This document shows positions 24,301 through 27,810 of a DNA stretch of 64,000 nucleotides, in pieces. Below the pieces are notes generated by a model that worked only from the letters and a program-made list of their open reading frames with translations, made no database searches and was not told the DNA's origin. Position 1 is the first letter of the stretch; each line of letters begins with the position of its first letter. The translations under genes and the position numbers were made by a program. Origin of the DNA: Spongilla lacustris (Eukaryota; Porifera; Demospongiae; Spongillida; Spongillidae); the NCBI GenBank assembly GCA_949361645.1, contig OX442433.1, forward strand, positions 4,211,720-4,275,719, in the 5' to 3' direction.

Positions 24301-26340
24301 TTTGCTGTCCTAGGACAATAACAATTAACAATAAGAACAGCAAATCTTTGCCTCAGGGTTTTGGACTAAGGAGGAATGCTAACATTAGAAAAGGCTGATG
24401 ATGTATCTTTGCATTCACAGTTTTAATTTCTTATTTGATAAATAAAGTTTAGTGAATTGGAGGATTACACATATGTATATTTCTTCCTGTTTGTAATTTT
24501 GTAATGATGTATATGCCGGTTTGTATACAGGGTCTTCACGAAAGAATTCAACGCTTTTGAATGAACATAGGATTATCAATCTAAAGCAATTTATCAATAC
24601 ACAATAACCATAGTTAGGCAATTACCAAACACATTATTAAAATGTACATTATCATGTACAGTTCAAAAGATAAAATCAAATACACAAGTACCTTGCAAGT
24701 AATAAATTTGACACAGTAATGTACGACAACTTACAAGATTTATAATCTAAAGAATAGCCATGAAAAAAGTTTGAAAAAGTATGAAATTTAATTAGTGTTT
24801 TACTAGTTAATACATGTATTCAAATGAAACTTGAAAATTCTAAAGGACCACTACAATTGTAATGGACCTTTTCATTTAAGGGTGCAAGGAATGCAATTAG
24901 TGTTGATTACACGTGACGTCAACATCCGTAGTACATTCTTCGCTATCGTGTACATGTACGTGTATTCTCGCGTGTGTTGGCTCAGTTGGTTTCAAATTTG
25001 AGGTAAGAATGATGAATGCAGTATGGAGGACATGCTGTGATCATGCTTCGAATTCTCGTTCAAAGTTTCTGAAGGATGGCATCTAGTGAATGCATTAGCA
25101 ATAAACCCAGTACTTCGGCTGAACTAATACAAGACGATATACCCAGAGCATCACTAAAGAGCCATTCCATGGCATTCTAAAAGCGCGCACTTTCACACCT
25201 ACGCAGGCAAATGGATAGGATGGTAGATTCCAAGAAGCAATAGTGCTCTTCTTCTCACATAAAAAAGTATTCGTGACAAGCTACCACAGTAACAAGGAAC
25301 TGAAAAACGCATTCGGCGGATGTACTCTGGATGTAACGTTACTTCTAATTATGACATCACGTTGACACGCAAACATTCCAGGTCCTTAAATGAAAAGTTC
25401 CATTAACTTTGAGTTATAGTAACTCACCATTACATGATCTAATACAGAATCAAATAGTAGTTTATACTTTATTAATCATGGTGTAATTAAATGTACATGT
25501 AGTGATGGTTATTAAAATTAGTTACCCCATACCAGCTTCATCCTTAATAAATTTAAAGCAAATTACAGTTTTAAATGTTAATAACTCTCCATTGAAATCA
25601 GTAACTTGAAATCAGTGCGGTTCTACTGCATACTCAGATCTTGCATTACTTATTAGTAGTTATTAAAATCAATTATCTCTAACCGTAATCTTGAATAATG
25701 TTGATAGTAGAGGGCTTTGAATATTTTGATTTATGAGGGCTTTGATCCAATTACTTCACCGTTTTCAATGATATAAATGTAATTGGATTGTTTATTTATC
25801 TAACTTCTGCAACATATGTTAAAGAAATCAAGCAGTTAATTAATTTCAACTCTAAGTTATAGTGATGTAAAAGCGTTGTGTTCTTTCGCGAAGACTGCAT
25901 ATAATAATATCGCATATAGAAGTTTAGTTTATTTTAAAATTGTTGCACTTTATTAATAATAATAAATATATGCATGCCGCATTGATATTGGTATTGACAA
26001 TTTACCAGATACACTGCAAGTAAATTGTTTTATTTATTTGAATTTCATTGATAATAGGCTACTCTTAAACTTCTTTGTGAAAAGTTACCCATCAACATGC
26101 CTATCACTATTGCAAATCATCTTTCAATACCCATCTGTTTTGTATGTCTTCTGCATCTTGCAAATGAAAAGGTATGTACACTTTTTTTTGCTTGTTTTGA
26201 AACCACACATCACACTTAGTACGTTTCTTCCGAAGTGAGGCATACATGCACATTATCTCTCTCTTCTCTCATTTCAGGACTTGAGGCTATATGGCAATGA
26301 ACTCATGAATGATTGTTGTATACAATTATGTTTGGTGTAA
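205..26340 (+). CDS. NCAPH: Condensin complex subunit 2 (CAP-H/barren), 3' part of the gene, nine exons
   Basis: CAP-H is the kleisin of condensin I. It bridges the SMC2/SMC4 heads and recruits the HEAT subunits during mitotic chromosome compaction in the nucleus. I recognise it from family landmarks in the right order: WAGPLHW in the first exon, a block ending NTLP before an LFKLF segment, an IDYAHSAKQVD segment (vertebrate IHYAKTAKKMD), then LSIP and LLHLANEK in the C-terminal winged-helix region that contacts SMC4. Exons are 205-347, 5577-5677, 6118-6234, 7614-7650, 7887-7915, 12595-12735, 21493-21594, 26058-26171 and 26278-26340. All borders are AG...GT and all phases match. The N-terminal exons are outside the window. 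A small exon between 21594 and 26058 may be missing. The span of more than 26 kb comes from transposon-filled introns. No obvious AATAAA was found just after the stop. Confidence 0.9.
348..1290. other. Intron stretch without genes
   Basis: This stretch holds clusters of TACATGTA/ACATGT words, for example at 481-560 and 709-741, the latter being almost pure (TACATG)n. I see no coding exon, RNA gene or terminal inverted repeat in it. It ends where the antisense retroelement remnant begins. Confidence 0.6.
1290..1812 (-). pseudogene. C-terminal endonuclease-like part of an RT element (split copy 1)
   Basis: Read on the minus strand, the DNA between about 1700 and 1300 translates as the C-terminal domain found after the RT in a family of retroelement ORFs common in marine invertebrates. 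The motif ADGFWGS is followed by FFDVKVFNPYAPSN, then a segment around VEHASFTPLIFSATGG. The pattern (RLDI, spacing, then D-x-K in FDVKV) resembles a PD-(D/E)XK nuclease fold, which is my inference. The reading frame is broken near 1690-1710, where TACATGTG-like bases are inserted. It is the continuation of the RT fragment at 3895-5300. The two were one ORF before the transposon at 1815-3892 landed between them. The outer edge near 1290 is approximate. Confidence 0.7.
1815..2213 (+). repeat. Left terminal inverted repeat of the 1815-3892 transposon
   Basis: It pairs with 3522-3892 over most of its length with scattered mismatches and small gaps. Shared landmarks are GAAAGAGGGGGAAAATGC near the tip and CTTCGTATGAATTCGGACAA near the inner end. 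The divergence between the arms shows the insertion is old. Confidence 0.8.
2305..2535. repeat. Imperfect hairpin inside the transposon
   Basis: About 100 bp at 2310-2405 (AACCCATTTTCCACCTGTTT, then CGTAGTAAAC and ATATTTGCGTTTGTA) is the reverse complement, with mismatches, of 2440-2530 (TACAAAAACGCAAATA, then TTTACTATGATATACGG and AACGGGTG). It may be a small fold-back element nested inside the larger transposon. Confidence 0.6.
2534..3453 (-). pseudogene. BEL/Pao-type gag fragment (DUF1759-like)
   Basis: On the minus strand, after an acidic helical stretch and a Ser/Thr-rich linker, the translation contains LRRFNGELTSWMAFWDSF, then AIHN, VDKFNYLNTLLE and LTLTSANYGEAVEILKKRF. This is the hallmark block of BEL/Pao gag (DUF1759: a fibre-like KFxG, WxxFWDxF and FxYL signature). 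In-frame stops occur near 2785 and 3090, and no protease or RT follows. Only the gag segment is present, enclosed by the inverted repeats of a DNA transposon. It is either captured host sequence or an older nested insertion trimmed at both ends. Confidence 0.75.
3522..3892 (-). repeat. Right terminal inverted repeat of the 1815-3892 transposon
   Basis: This is the reverse complement of 1815-2213. It ends GGTGAACACCACTG directly before TA (3893-3894). Confidence 0.8.
3895..5300 (-). pseudogene. Reverse transcriptase fragment, split copy 1
   Basis: Reading down the minus strand from about 5295: ACRLIALNKNPGVRPIGI, VLLVDASNAFNLLNRQAAL (RT palm motif A), GTTQGDPLA (motif B) near 4905, and QVWYADDATATG (catalytic YADD) near 4815. 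The thumb-like region follows, and then a Cys/His knuckle with SVEHALPFPKGGFPSIRHNE near 3900-3970. This order is typical of an RT family abundant in sponge, cnidarian and mollusc genomes that has a knuckle plus nuclease-like C-terminus. TACATGTA words inserted at 4940-4980 and at least three frameshifts break it. The N-terminal part is absent. The nuclease end lies at 1290-1812 beyond an inserted transposon. Confidence 0.85.
5481..5566. repeat. (TACATG)n palindromic tract before an exon
   Basis: An almost uninterrupted run of TACATGTACATGT words with two GTTGTACATG breaks. It lies just upstream of the acceptor at 5575-5576. Any long stretch can pair with itself. Confidence 0.9.
5577..5677 (+). 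CDS. NCAPH: NCAPH exon b
   Basis: The acceptor TTATTTTAG ends at 5576 and the donor GTAAAA starts at 5678. Two bases complete the split codon and 33 codons follow (phase 0 exit). The translation runs DQNANKPRTRQ and then QINFGIVPNDSLFCKGK. It corresponds to the basic-then-acidic linker between the WAGP block and the kleisin block ending NTLP. Sequence identity is low, and the assignment rests on phase, splice signals and spacing. Confidence 0.8.
6118..6234 (+). CDS. NCAPH: NCAPH exon c
   Basis: The acceptor TTTTTTTAG ends at 6117 and the donor GTAAGT starts at 6235. There are 39 codons, phase 0 in and out. It encodes AAIKLKTFTEEAVHLNTLPQ and then LDVLFKLFMRP. This matches the conserved CAP-H segment of the form 'KAATxLxK...xTLPxDxxYxxxxLxxLFLKP'. 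Confidence 0.85.
6291..6444 (+). repeat. Two-copy 77-bp tandem duplication in an intron
   Basis: AATGTTTGATTGCAATTGAT and the following bases up to the TACAAAGT-rich end occur at 6291-6367 and again at 6368-6444 with a handful of substitutions. The boundaries lie in ACATGT words. Confidence 0.85.
6445..7613. other. Intron stretch without genes
   Basis: I see only scattered TACATGTA clusters (6533-6560, 6707-6727, 6786-6800, 6917-6932, 7236-7258) and AT-rich sequence. Short open frames here translate to Met/Tyr/His strings from the repeat and are not credible genes. Confidence 0.55.
7614..7650 (+). CDS. NCAPH: NCAPH exon d, short, tentative
   Basis: The acceptor TTTCTTCCAG ends at 7613 and the donor GTAAGT starts at 7651. 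It has 12 codons (VSRHGNLNSHHN) plus one base. There is no recognisable family motif because this part of CAP-H is variable. The assignment rests on strong splice sites and on phase: it enters in phase 0 after exon c and leaves one base, which exon e completes. Confidence 0.5.
7887..7915 (+). CDS. NCAPH: NCAPH exon e, micro-exon, tentative
   Basis: The acceptor TTTTGGCAG ends at 7886 and the donor GTAAAT starts at 7916. Two bases finish the split codon, then nine codons encode MKGTTEDVE, leaving in phase 0 to meet exon f. The 29-nt length is small but workable. Phase agreement with its neighbours is the main support. Confidence 0.45.
8073..8892. mobile_element. Fold-back element 1 of 4 (long palindrome, GGGACAGT ends)
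   Basis: The element is one inverted repeat. The left arm from GGGACAGTTTCCACGAAAAT at 8073 is mirrored by the right arm ending ATTTTCGTGGAAACTGTCCC at 8892, with about 95% visual similarity over roughly 390 bp. The arms meet around GCGCCAATGAT / ATCATTGGCGC-type sequence. Between them is a unique spacer of about 50 bp containing CCGCTCAATGTATGGGGAGG. No coding sequence: the open frame here is the palindrome read through. (TA)n lies outside both ends. Confidence 0.9.
8926..9721. mobile_element. Fold-back element 2 of 4
   Basis: Same architecture and same tips (GGGACAGT ... ACTGTCCC) as its neighbour to the left, separated by 33 bp of TA-rich sequence. The arms are diverged from element 1 but alignable (TTCCGAACGGTAAACGTTAT versus TTCCGAACGGTTAAGGCTAT). 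The spacer again contains GCTCAATGTATGGGGAGGCG. No ORF. Confidence 0.9.
9747..10579. mobile_element. Fold-back element 3 of 4, with different outer arms
   Basis: The GGGACAGT tips and the inner core (TTACGGAGATACAGTTGAAC, the GCCAATGATT border and the spacer near 10140-10180) match the other copies. The outer 250-300 bp of both arms (GGGCTAGTGGGGTTATAATT on the left, mirrored on the right) is unrelated to elements 1, 2 and 4. It is therefore a distinct subfamily that shares the centre and the tips. Confidence 0.85.
10591..11426. mobile_element. Fold-back element 4 of 4, spacer in reverse orientation
   Basis: The tips and arms are of the element 1/2 type. The unique spacer at about 10985-11030 reads ACCGCCTCCCCATACATTGA, the reverse complement of the spacer in elements 1-3, so the element sits in the opposite orientation. 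The right arm contains a run of 20 G (11191-11210). The linker to element 3 is only TATAATATAT-like. Confidence 0.85.
11191..11210 (+). repeat. G20 homopolymer
   Basis: Twenty consecutive G within the right arm of fold-back element 4. The mirrored left arm has GTACGATACCCCACCGGGTT at this place, so the run expanded after the element formed or is an assembly artefact. Confidence 0.9.
11427..12594. other. Intron stretch without genes
   Basis: AT-rich sequence with TACATGTA clusters (11842-11856, 12022-12038, 12463-12512). I see no exon with credible splice signals, no inverted repeat and no RNA gene until the acceptor at 12593-12594. Confidence 0.55.
12595..12735 (+). CDS. NCAPH: NCAPH exon f
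   Basis: The acceptor TTTCCTACTTGTAG ends at 12594 and the donor GTATGT starts at 12736. It has 47 codons, phase 0 in and out. The product is acidic (EDLDAELFNDND, then HSELDEFAP) and ends LLVDIPKK. It joins directly to the IDYAHSAKQVD exon, as the acidic middle of CAP-H does before its conserved C-terminal half. Confidence 0.8.
12736..13590. other. Intron stretch, nothing recognised
   Basis: It includes a mixed-composition block (12820-13430) with short palindromic words such as GGACCCACGGTAGAGGGTCC at 12830-12849. No coding exon, RNA gene or terminal repeats could be supported. The block may be an old mobile element because its composition differs from the TACATGTA-type intron DNA. Confidence 0.4.
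13591..13867. mobile_element. MITE with long terminal inverted repeats, copy 1
   Basis: AATCAAAAACTTCTCTAATT and GGTGGTATGT at the left are mirrored by ACATACCACCAATC and TTAGAGAAGTTTTTGATTT at the right. A second pair, GGTTTGGTAGGATCCTACAA versus TTGTAGGATCCTACCAAACC, lies inside. It has no coding capacity. The tips resemble those of the MITEs at 22919-23172 and 27708-27792 (AAACWTTCTC...GTGGTAT), so I place it in the same broad family. Confidence 0.75.
14013..14548. mobile_element. Old fold-back element or long palindrome
   Basis: About 260 bp on the left (GGTAGCCAATGGACC, AAAGATC, ACCACAGCGGTTG, CATGTTCGCTG, then AATGGCAACGCTTGGAGTCA) is mirrored on the right with clear divergence (TGACTCCAAGGGTTGCCATT, ACTGCTGTGGT, GATCTTTC, GGTCCATTGGTAACGGTTGG). 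There is a small centre near 14275. No ORF is supported. It lies just upstream of the RT element that starts at 14735. Confidence 0.7.
14735..15655 (+). pseudogene. N-terminal zinc-finger part of RT/endonuclease element, copy 2
   Basis: An open frame from ATG at 14735 encodes a Cys cluster (CCRCNGDNAKC, then KAGRPCVSCLPLKHQCC), a Pro/Ser-rich linker, and paired C2H2-like fingers (CTAQGCQELV...HMGRH and CNRCTEF...HHLKC). A basic block with LFMLPKCVLPSSKRRGRH follows. This cysteine-rich start is typical of the same RT family as the split copy at 1290-5300. The frame stays open to about 15655, where an inserted transposon interrupts it. The natural continuation is at 17610-20038. The residues after about 15655 that the frame still encodes belong to the insertion. 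Confidence 0.75.
15656..17600. mobile_element. DNA transposon inserted in the RT element, weak terminal inverted repeats
   Basis: The left end (CACCCAGAGGGCATGCTTTG, then GGCACCACACC and CCCAGATTTG) resembles the reverse complement of the right end (CACCCAGTCAAAGGCACCAG, then ATCTCAGATTTG), which supports inverted termini starting CACCCAG. I could not fix a target-site duplication. It carries a broken minus-strand gene (16297-17081). Removing it brings the RT element's N-terminal ORF next to the start of its RT domain. Confidence 0.6.
16297..17081 (-). pseudogene. Broken transposon-borne protein (SHGKxxCDGIGGxxKR family)
   Basis: On the minus strand the pieces run YFSDGCAGQYKNRYN, then ASSHGKTACDGIGGTAKR and LNASLQRPVANQILTPQDM. 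The third piece has LLIKFMHPSGPMNKFVFPEV followed by DTCWIEKSDILCTIDPP. I know this arrangement from many uncharacterised invertebrate proteins that behave like transposase-associated genes. The Asp residues in FSDG and CDGIGG may be catalytic (DDE-like), but that is inference. At least one frameshift lies near 16830, where TACATGTA was inserted, and a stop separates the last two pieces near 16515. No intact product. Confidence 0.65.
17610..20038 (+). pseudogene. Reverse transcriptase plus knuckle and nuclease-like domain, copy 2
   Basis: The translation gives SLAQDGLYGKACQVLTSPGI, TAAGPSGLRIQHLIDAA and PIAVGEALRR (RT fingers), DMRNAFNVVSRQSLL (motif A), SGVQQGDPLGPLFF (motif B) and WYLDDGALAG (catalytic LDD). 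A thumb-like region follows. At the end come a zinc knuckle, CPLC...GHHAVTC with RHNKLRD, and then RPADLLV...AAFDLSV, which is PD-(D/E)XK-like. That makes it a restriction-like-endonuclease type non-LTR element by inference. Frames shift near 18230, near 18455 (a T run) and near 19230 (a 17-bp triplication). The stop is TAG at 20036-20038. The zinc-finger start of the element is at 14735. Confidence 0.85.
19215..19265 (+). repeat. Three copies of a 17-bp unit that shift the RT frame
   Basis: CCTTTCCTCCAAGCTGG occurs three times head to tail (19215, 19232, 19249) with no mismatch. The extra 34 bp change the reading frame between the thumb region and the zinc knuckle. Confidence 0.95.
20039..20557. 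other. AT-rich stretch after the RT element, nothing recognised
   Basis: It starts with a probable 3' tail of the RT element (TA-rich, TTAATTAATTAAAATCAAAG). No exon, repeat family or RNA gene could be supported. Confidence 0.45.
20558..20660. mobile_element. Single arm remnant of a GGGACAGT fold-back element
   Basis: TAGTGTTGAAAATAGAAAGT...GGAAGATATAGCGATTCAAAC matches the outer right arm of the fold-back family at 8073-11426. The rest of that element is gone. A shorter fold-back element starts within 10 bp, in the TA-rich tip. Confidence 0.7.
20670..21262. mobile_element. Fold-back element 5, internally deleted
   Basis: GGGACAGTTTCCGACAAAAT at 20670 is mirrored by an end reading AAACTGTTCC near 21262, and the arms match the family (CTTGCACTTCCTCCGTGCCA, TGCAATACTGGAATGAAGCA). 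The centre is collapsed. The ATACAGTT core and the conserved spacer are missing, which leaves a 593-bp element. Confidence 0.8.
21493..21594 (+). CDS. NCAPH: NCAPH exon g (IDYAHSAKQVD)
   Basis: The acceptor TTCTTTTTGTAG ends at 21492 and the donor GTAAGT starts at 21595. It has 34 codons, phase 0 both ends. The translation VEQVQIDYAHSAKQVDVKRL followed by KKEMWNIL lines up residue for residue with the vertebrate segment containing IHYAKTAKKMDMKKLK...MW. This is one of the best conserved parts of CAP-H and the strongest single piece of evidence for the gene. Confidence 0.93.
21595..22348. other. Intron stretch without genes
   Basis: TACATGTA clusters at 22124-22143 and 22187-22203 lie in otherwise ordinary intron sequence. 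No exon or structured element could be supported. Confidence 0.5.
22349..24146. mobile_element. Non-autonomous transposon, terminal repeat AATGGACCTTTTC, long copy
   Basis: It starts AATGGACCTTTTCGTTTAAG and ends CTTAAATGAAAAGGTCCATT. Its left interior (about 22372-22910) is the reverse complement of the interior of the short copy at 24861-25405 (shared TGTACTCCGGATGTTGATGT and TCCATTTGCCTGCATAGGTG). About 1.2 kb is inserted between AATCAACACTAATTA and the right tip, and this includes a complete MITE at 22919. The 111-codon frame at 22378-22713 shows no known domain and I do not call it a gene. Confidence 0.75.
22919..23172. mobile_element. MITE with about 110-bp terminal inverted repeats, copy 2 (complete)
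   Basis: The left AAAAAACATTCTCTCAGAAA...GTTAGTGGTATATAGGATTT is mirrored by the right AAATCCTATATACCACTAAC...GAGAGAATGTTTTTT. Inside, GAACAAGGGATTGAGTGGAG is mirrored by CTCCACTGAATCCCTTGTTC. The centre near 23040 is a short non-repeated loop. No ORF. It is nested in the transposon at 22349-24146. Confidence 0.85.
24147..24860. other. AT-rich intron stretch, nothing recognised
   Basis: Located between two copies of the AATGGACC transposon family. No exon, tandem repeat or inverted repeat of note is visible. Confidence 0.45.
24861..25405. mobile_element. Non-autonomous transposon, terminal repeat AATGGACCTTTTC, short copy
   Basis: It runs from AATGGACCTTTTCATTTAAG to CTTAAATGAAAAGTTCCATT. 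The interior is the reverse complement of 22372-22910, so the two copies are in opposite orientation. No coding capacity. A 545-bp element with inverted tips of about 20 bp fits a MITE-like derivative of a larger transposon. Confidence 0.8.
25406..26057. other. AT-rich intron stretch, nothing recognised
   Basis: Plain AT-rich intron sequence up to the acceptor at 26056-26057. A short missing CAP-H exon could lie here or between 21595 and 25406, but I could not identify one. Confidence 0.45.
26058..26171 (+). CDS. NCAPH: NCAPH exon h (C-terminal winged-helix region)
   Basis: The acceptor ATTGATAATAG ends at 26057 and the donor GTATGT starts at 26172. It has 38 codons, phase 0 both ends. The translation ATLKLLCEKLPINM, then LSIPICFVCLLHLANEK, matches the nearly invariant CAP-H C-terminus (vertebrate NLSIPLAFACLLHLANEK), the region that binds the SMC4 head. 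Confidence 0.93.
26278..26340 (+). CDS. NCAPH: NCAPH terminal exon with stop
   Basis: The acceptor TCTCATTTCAG ends at 26277. Twenty codons (DLRLYGNELMNDCCIQLCLV) are followed by TAA at 26338-26340. It continues the 'ANEKxLxLxGxxDLxDVxI' ending of the family. The Cys-rich last residues are unlike vertebrate CAP-H but the length is right. Confidence 0.88.
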   Translation, partial: DLRLYGNELMNDCCIQLCLV

Positions 26341-27172
26341 TTACTAAATCAGAGCAGCAGTTACATTATTTTTGCATTCCTTTTTATATTTATATTCTGC
26401 ATGATACAACATGTTCCATGTAGTTAACCACTGAATCTTGCATTACAGTACTTCATGGTGTAAAAGTTCACAATGTCATGAATGAAGTAATAACAAAGTG
26501 CTTTTTTTGTTTCAGAGCTTTTTATTGTACATATATTAACATTATATTTATGGAGTGCACCCCTAACCTCAATGCAATTAATCAGAATACCCAGACAAAG
26601 GGCTTCACTGGTGGGCCCACTACCAAGTGACATGGCAGTGCATGTAAGCTGTTCTGGTGTTGTACCAAACTCAAATCAGCTGTGAAAATGGTGGCCGATA
26701 ATCGACCTCTCAGCCCCGGAGAACCACAAAAACAAAAATAGGTATCAAAAATACATACTCGAATGTACCTGTTCACCCGGAAGATCAGGTTTTAGCTTGG
26801 CATGAGATGTTAAGGATCAGTGTATACATGTACATGTACATGTACATGTATATGCCTACCATTTTGGTTGCGATCTAAATCTTCATATCTTTGCTCGATA
26901 TTTATGCAACATGCATTAGTGAGGTTGCATTTAATGGGGCACTGCAGCTCTGGGGGTCCCAATTGCAGATATAAAATTGTAGGCACTGTCTACATTCTTA
27001 CATACACGATAGTGTGGCATCATATAAACCTACCTATTCTTTACATTGATGTATACAAGACTATAACTTCTTTTTTTTTTTAAGTAGCACAAGTGTGTGT
27101 GTTACTACAAACAGTAACGCTAGGGCTATCCTATATAAACTATATGTATAGCAGTAGAGGTCAGAATTCATT
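26341..27172. other. 3' flank of NCAPH and intergenic DNA
   Basis: Probable 3' UTR followed by unassigned sequence. A (TACATG)n tract lies at 26825-26855 and T10 at 27071-27082. I found no clear polyadenylation hexamer, exon set or mobile-element ends. Confidence 0.45.
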
Positions 27173-27448
27173 ATGAAAACTGTTAGTGACCTTGCCCTGT
27201 CGTGGATACAAAAGGTCTGCCCAGGTCAATTAACAGGTGTTAACATGGCTTCTGTTTATCAAGTACCAGTACCCCATGTGTTTTTTGTGAGAAATACTGT
27301 ACTGAGGGAATATAAACGTAGCTTCAAAAAGGCTATTGTAAGGAATAGAATACTGTTAAATGGGCAAAATGCAATCCCACCCATGCTTAGCGCAAAAGGT
27401 CAGCTGTTTGTGAAGTTAGTGCAGGTGCATTGCTTAAAAAGGCACTGA
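27173..27448 (+). CDS. Unassigned 91-codon open frame
   Basis: ATG at 27173 to TGA at 27448. The predicted product starts MKTVSDLALSWIQKVCPGQL and has a basic middle (REYKRSFKKAIVRNRIL). It is not obviously low-complexity, unlike most frames in this window, and its composition looks protein-like. I do not recognise a domain. It may be a fragment of a mobile element, since it sits directly before MITE and satellite DNA. No splice context is convincing. Confidence 0.25.
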   Translation: MKTVSDLALSWIQKVCPGQLTGVNMASVYQVPVPHVFFVRNTVLREYKRSFKKAIVRNRILLNGQNAIPPMLSAKGQLFVKLVQVHCLKRH

Positions 27449-27587
27449 GCGTGCATATATGTGTAGAAAAAAATAGGTGGATTTCTACATGATATTCGTG
27501 CTACAATACAATCAAAATCACAGAACCTTGATGCCTCTTACAACCAAATAGGGAAGCTTGGTACTGTAATGGTAGGTGTGTAACTCC

Positions 27588-27650
27588 TACTACTACCCCT
27601 ACCCCTCCCAATATCTACCACTACTCCTACTCATCCCCTTACCTAGCCGA
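27588..27650 (+). repeat. Pyrimidine-rich CTACTACC low-complexity tract
   Basis: About 60 bp built from CCTACTACTACCCCTACCCC-like words, almost free of G on this strand. It is a possible triplex-prone mirror tract. Confidence 0.8.
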
Positions 27651-27707
27651 GTAGTGTGACTGTTGAAAGCATCCAATCATGAATAAAAAGCAATGAAACA
27701 AGTAAAT

Positions 27708-27792
27708 AAAAACATTCTCGATGAGAAAGTTGGTGGTATATAGGATTTGAAGGCAATAGTGGTGTAAAGAGCAGGGGAACAAGGGTTGAATG
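27708..27792. mobile_element. Half of a MITE, copy 3, cut off next to the satellite
   Basis: TAAAAACATTCTCGATGAGA, then GTTGGTGGTATATAGGATTT and AACAAGGGTTGAATGA, match the left arm of the complete MITE at 22919. The right arm is missing. The satellite monomers begin within about 20 bp of the break. Confidence 0.8.
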
Positions 27793-27810
27793 ATAAGGAA
27801 AAACGTGCAT

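Noticed and set aside
26688..26741. Possible first exon (ATGGTGGCCGATAATCGACC...) of another gene
   Set aside because: The start context is good and a GT follows, but I found no second exon with a matching frame, so it is not reported as a gene.
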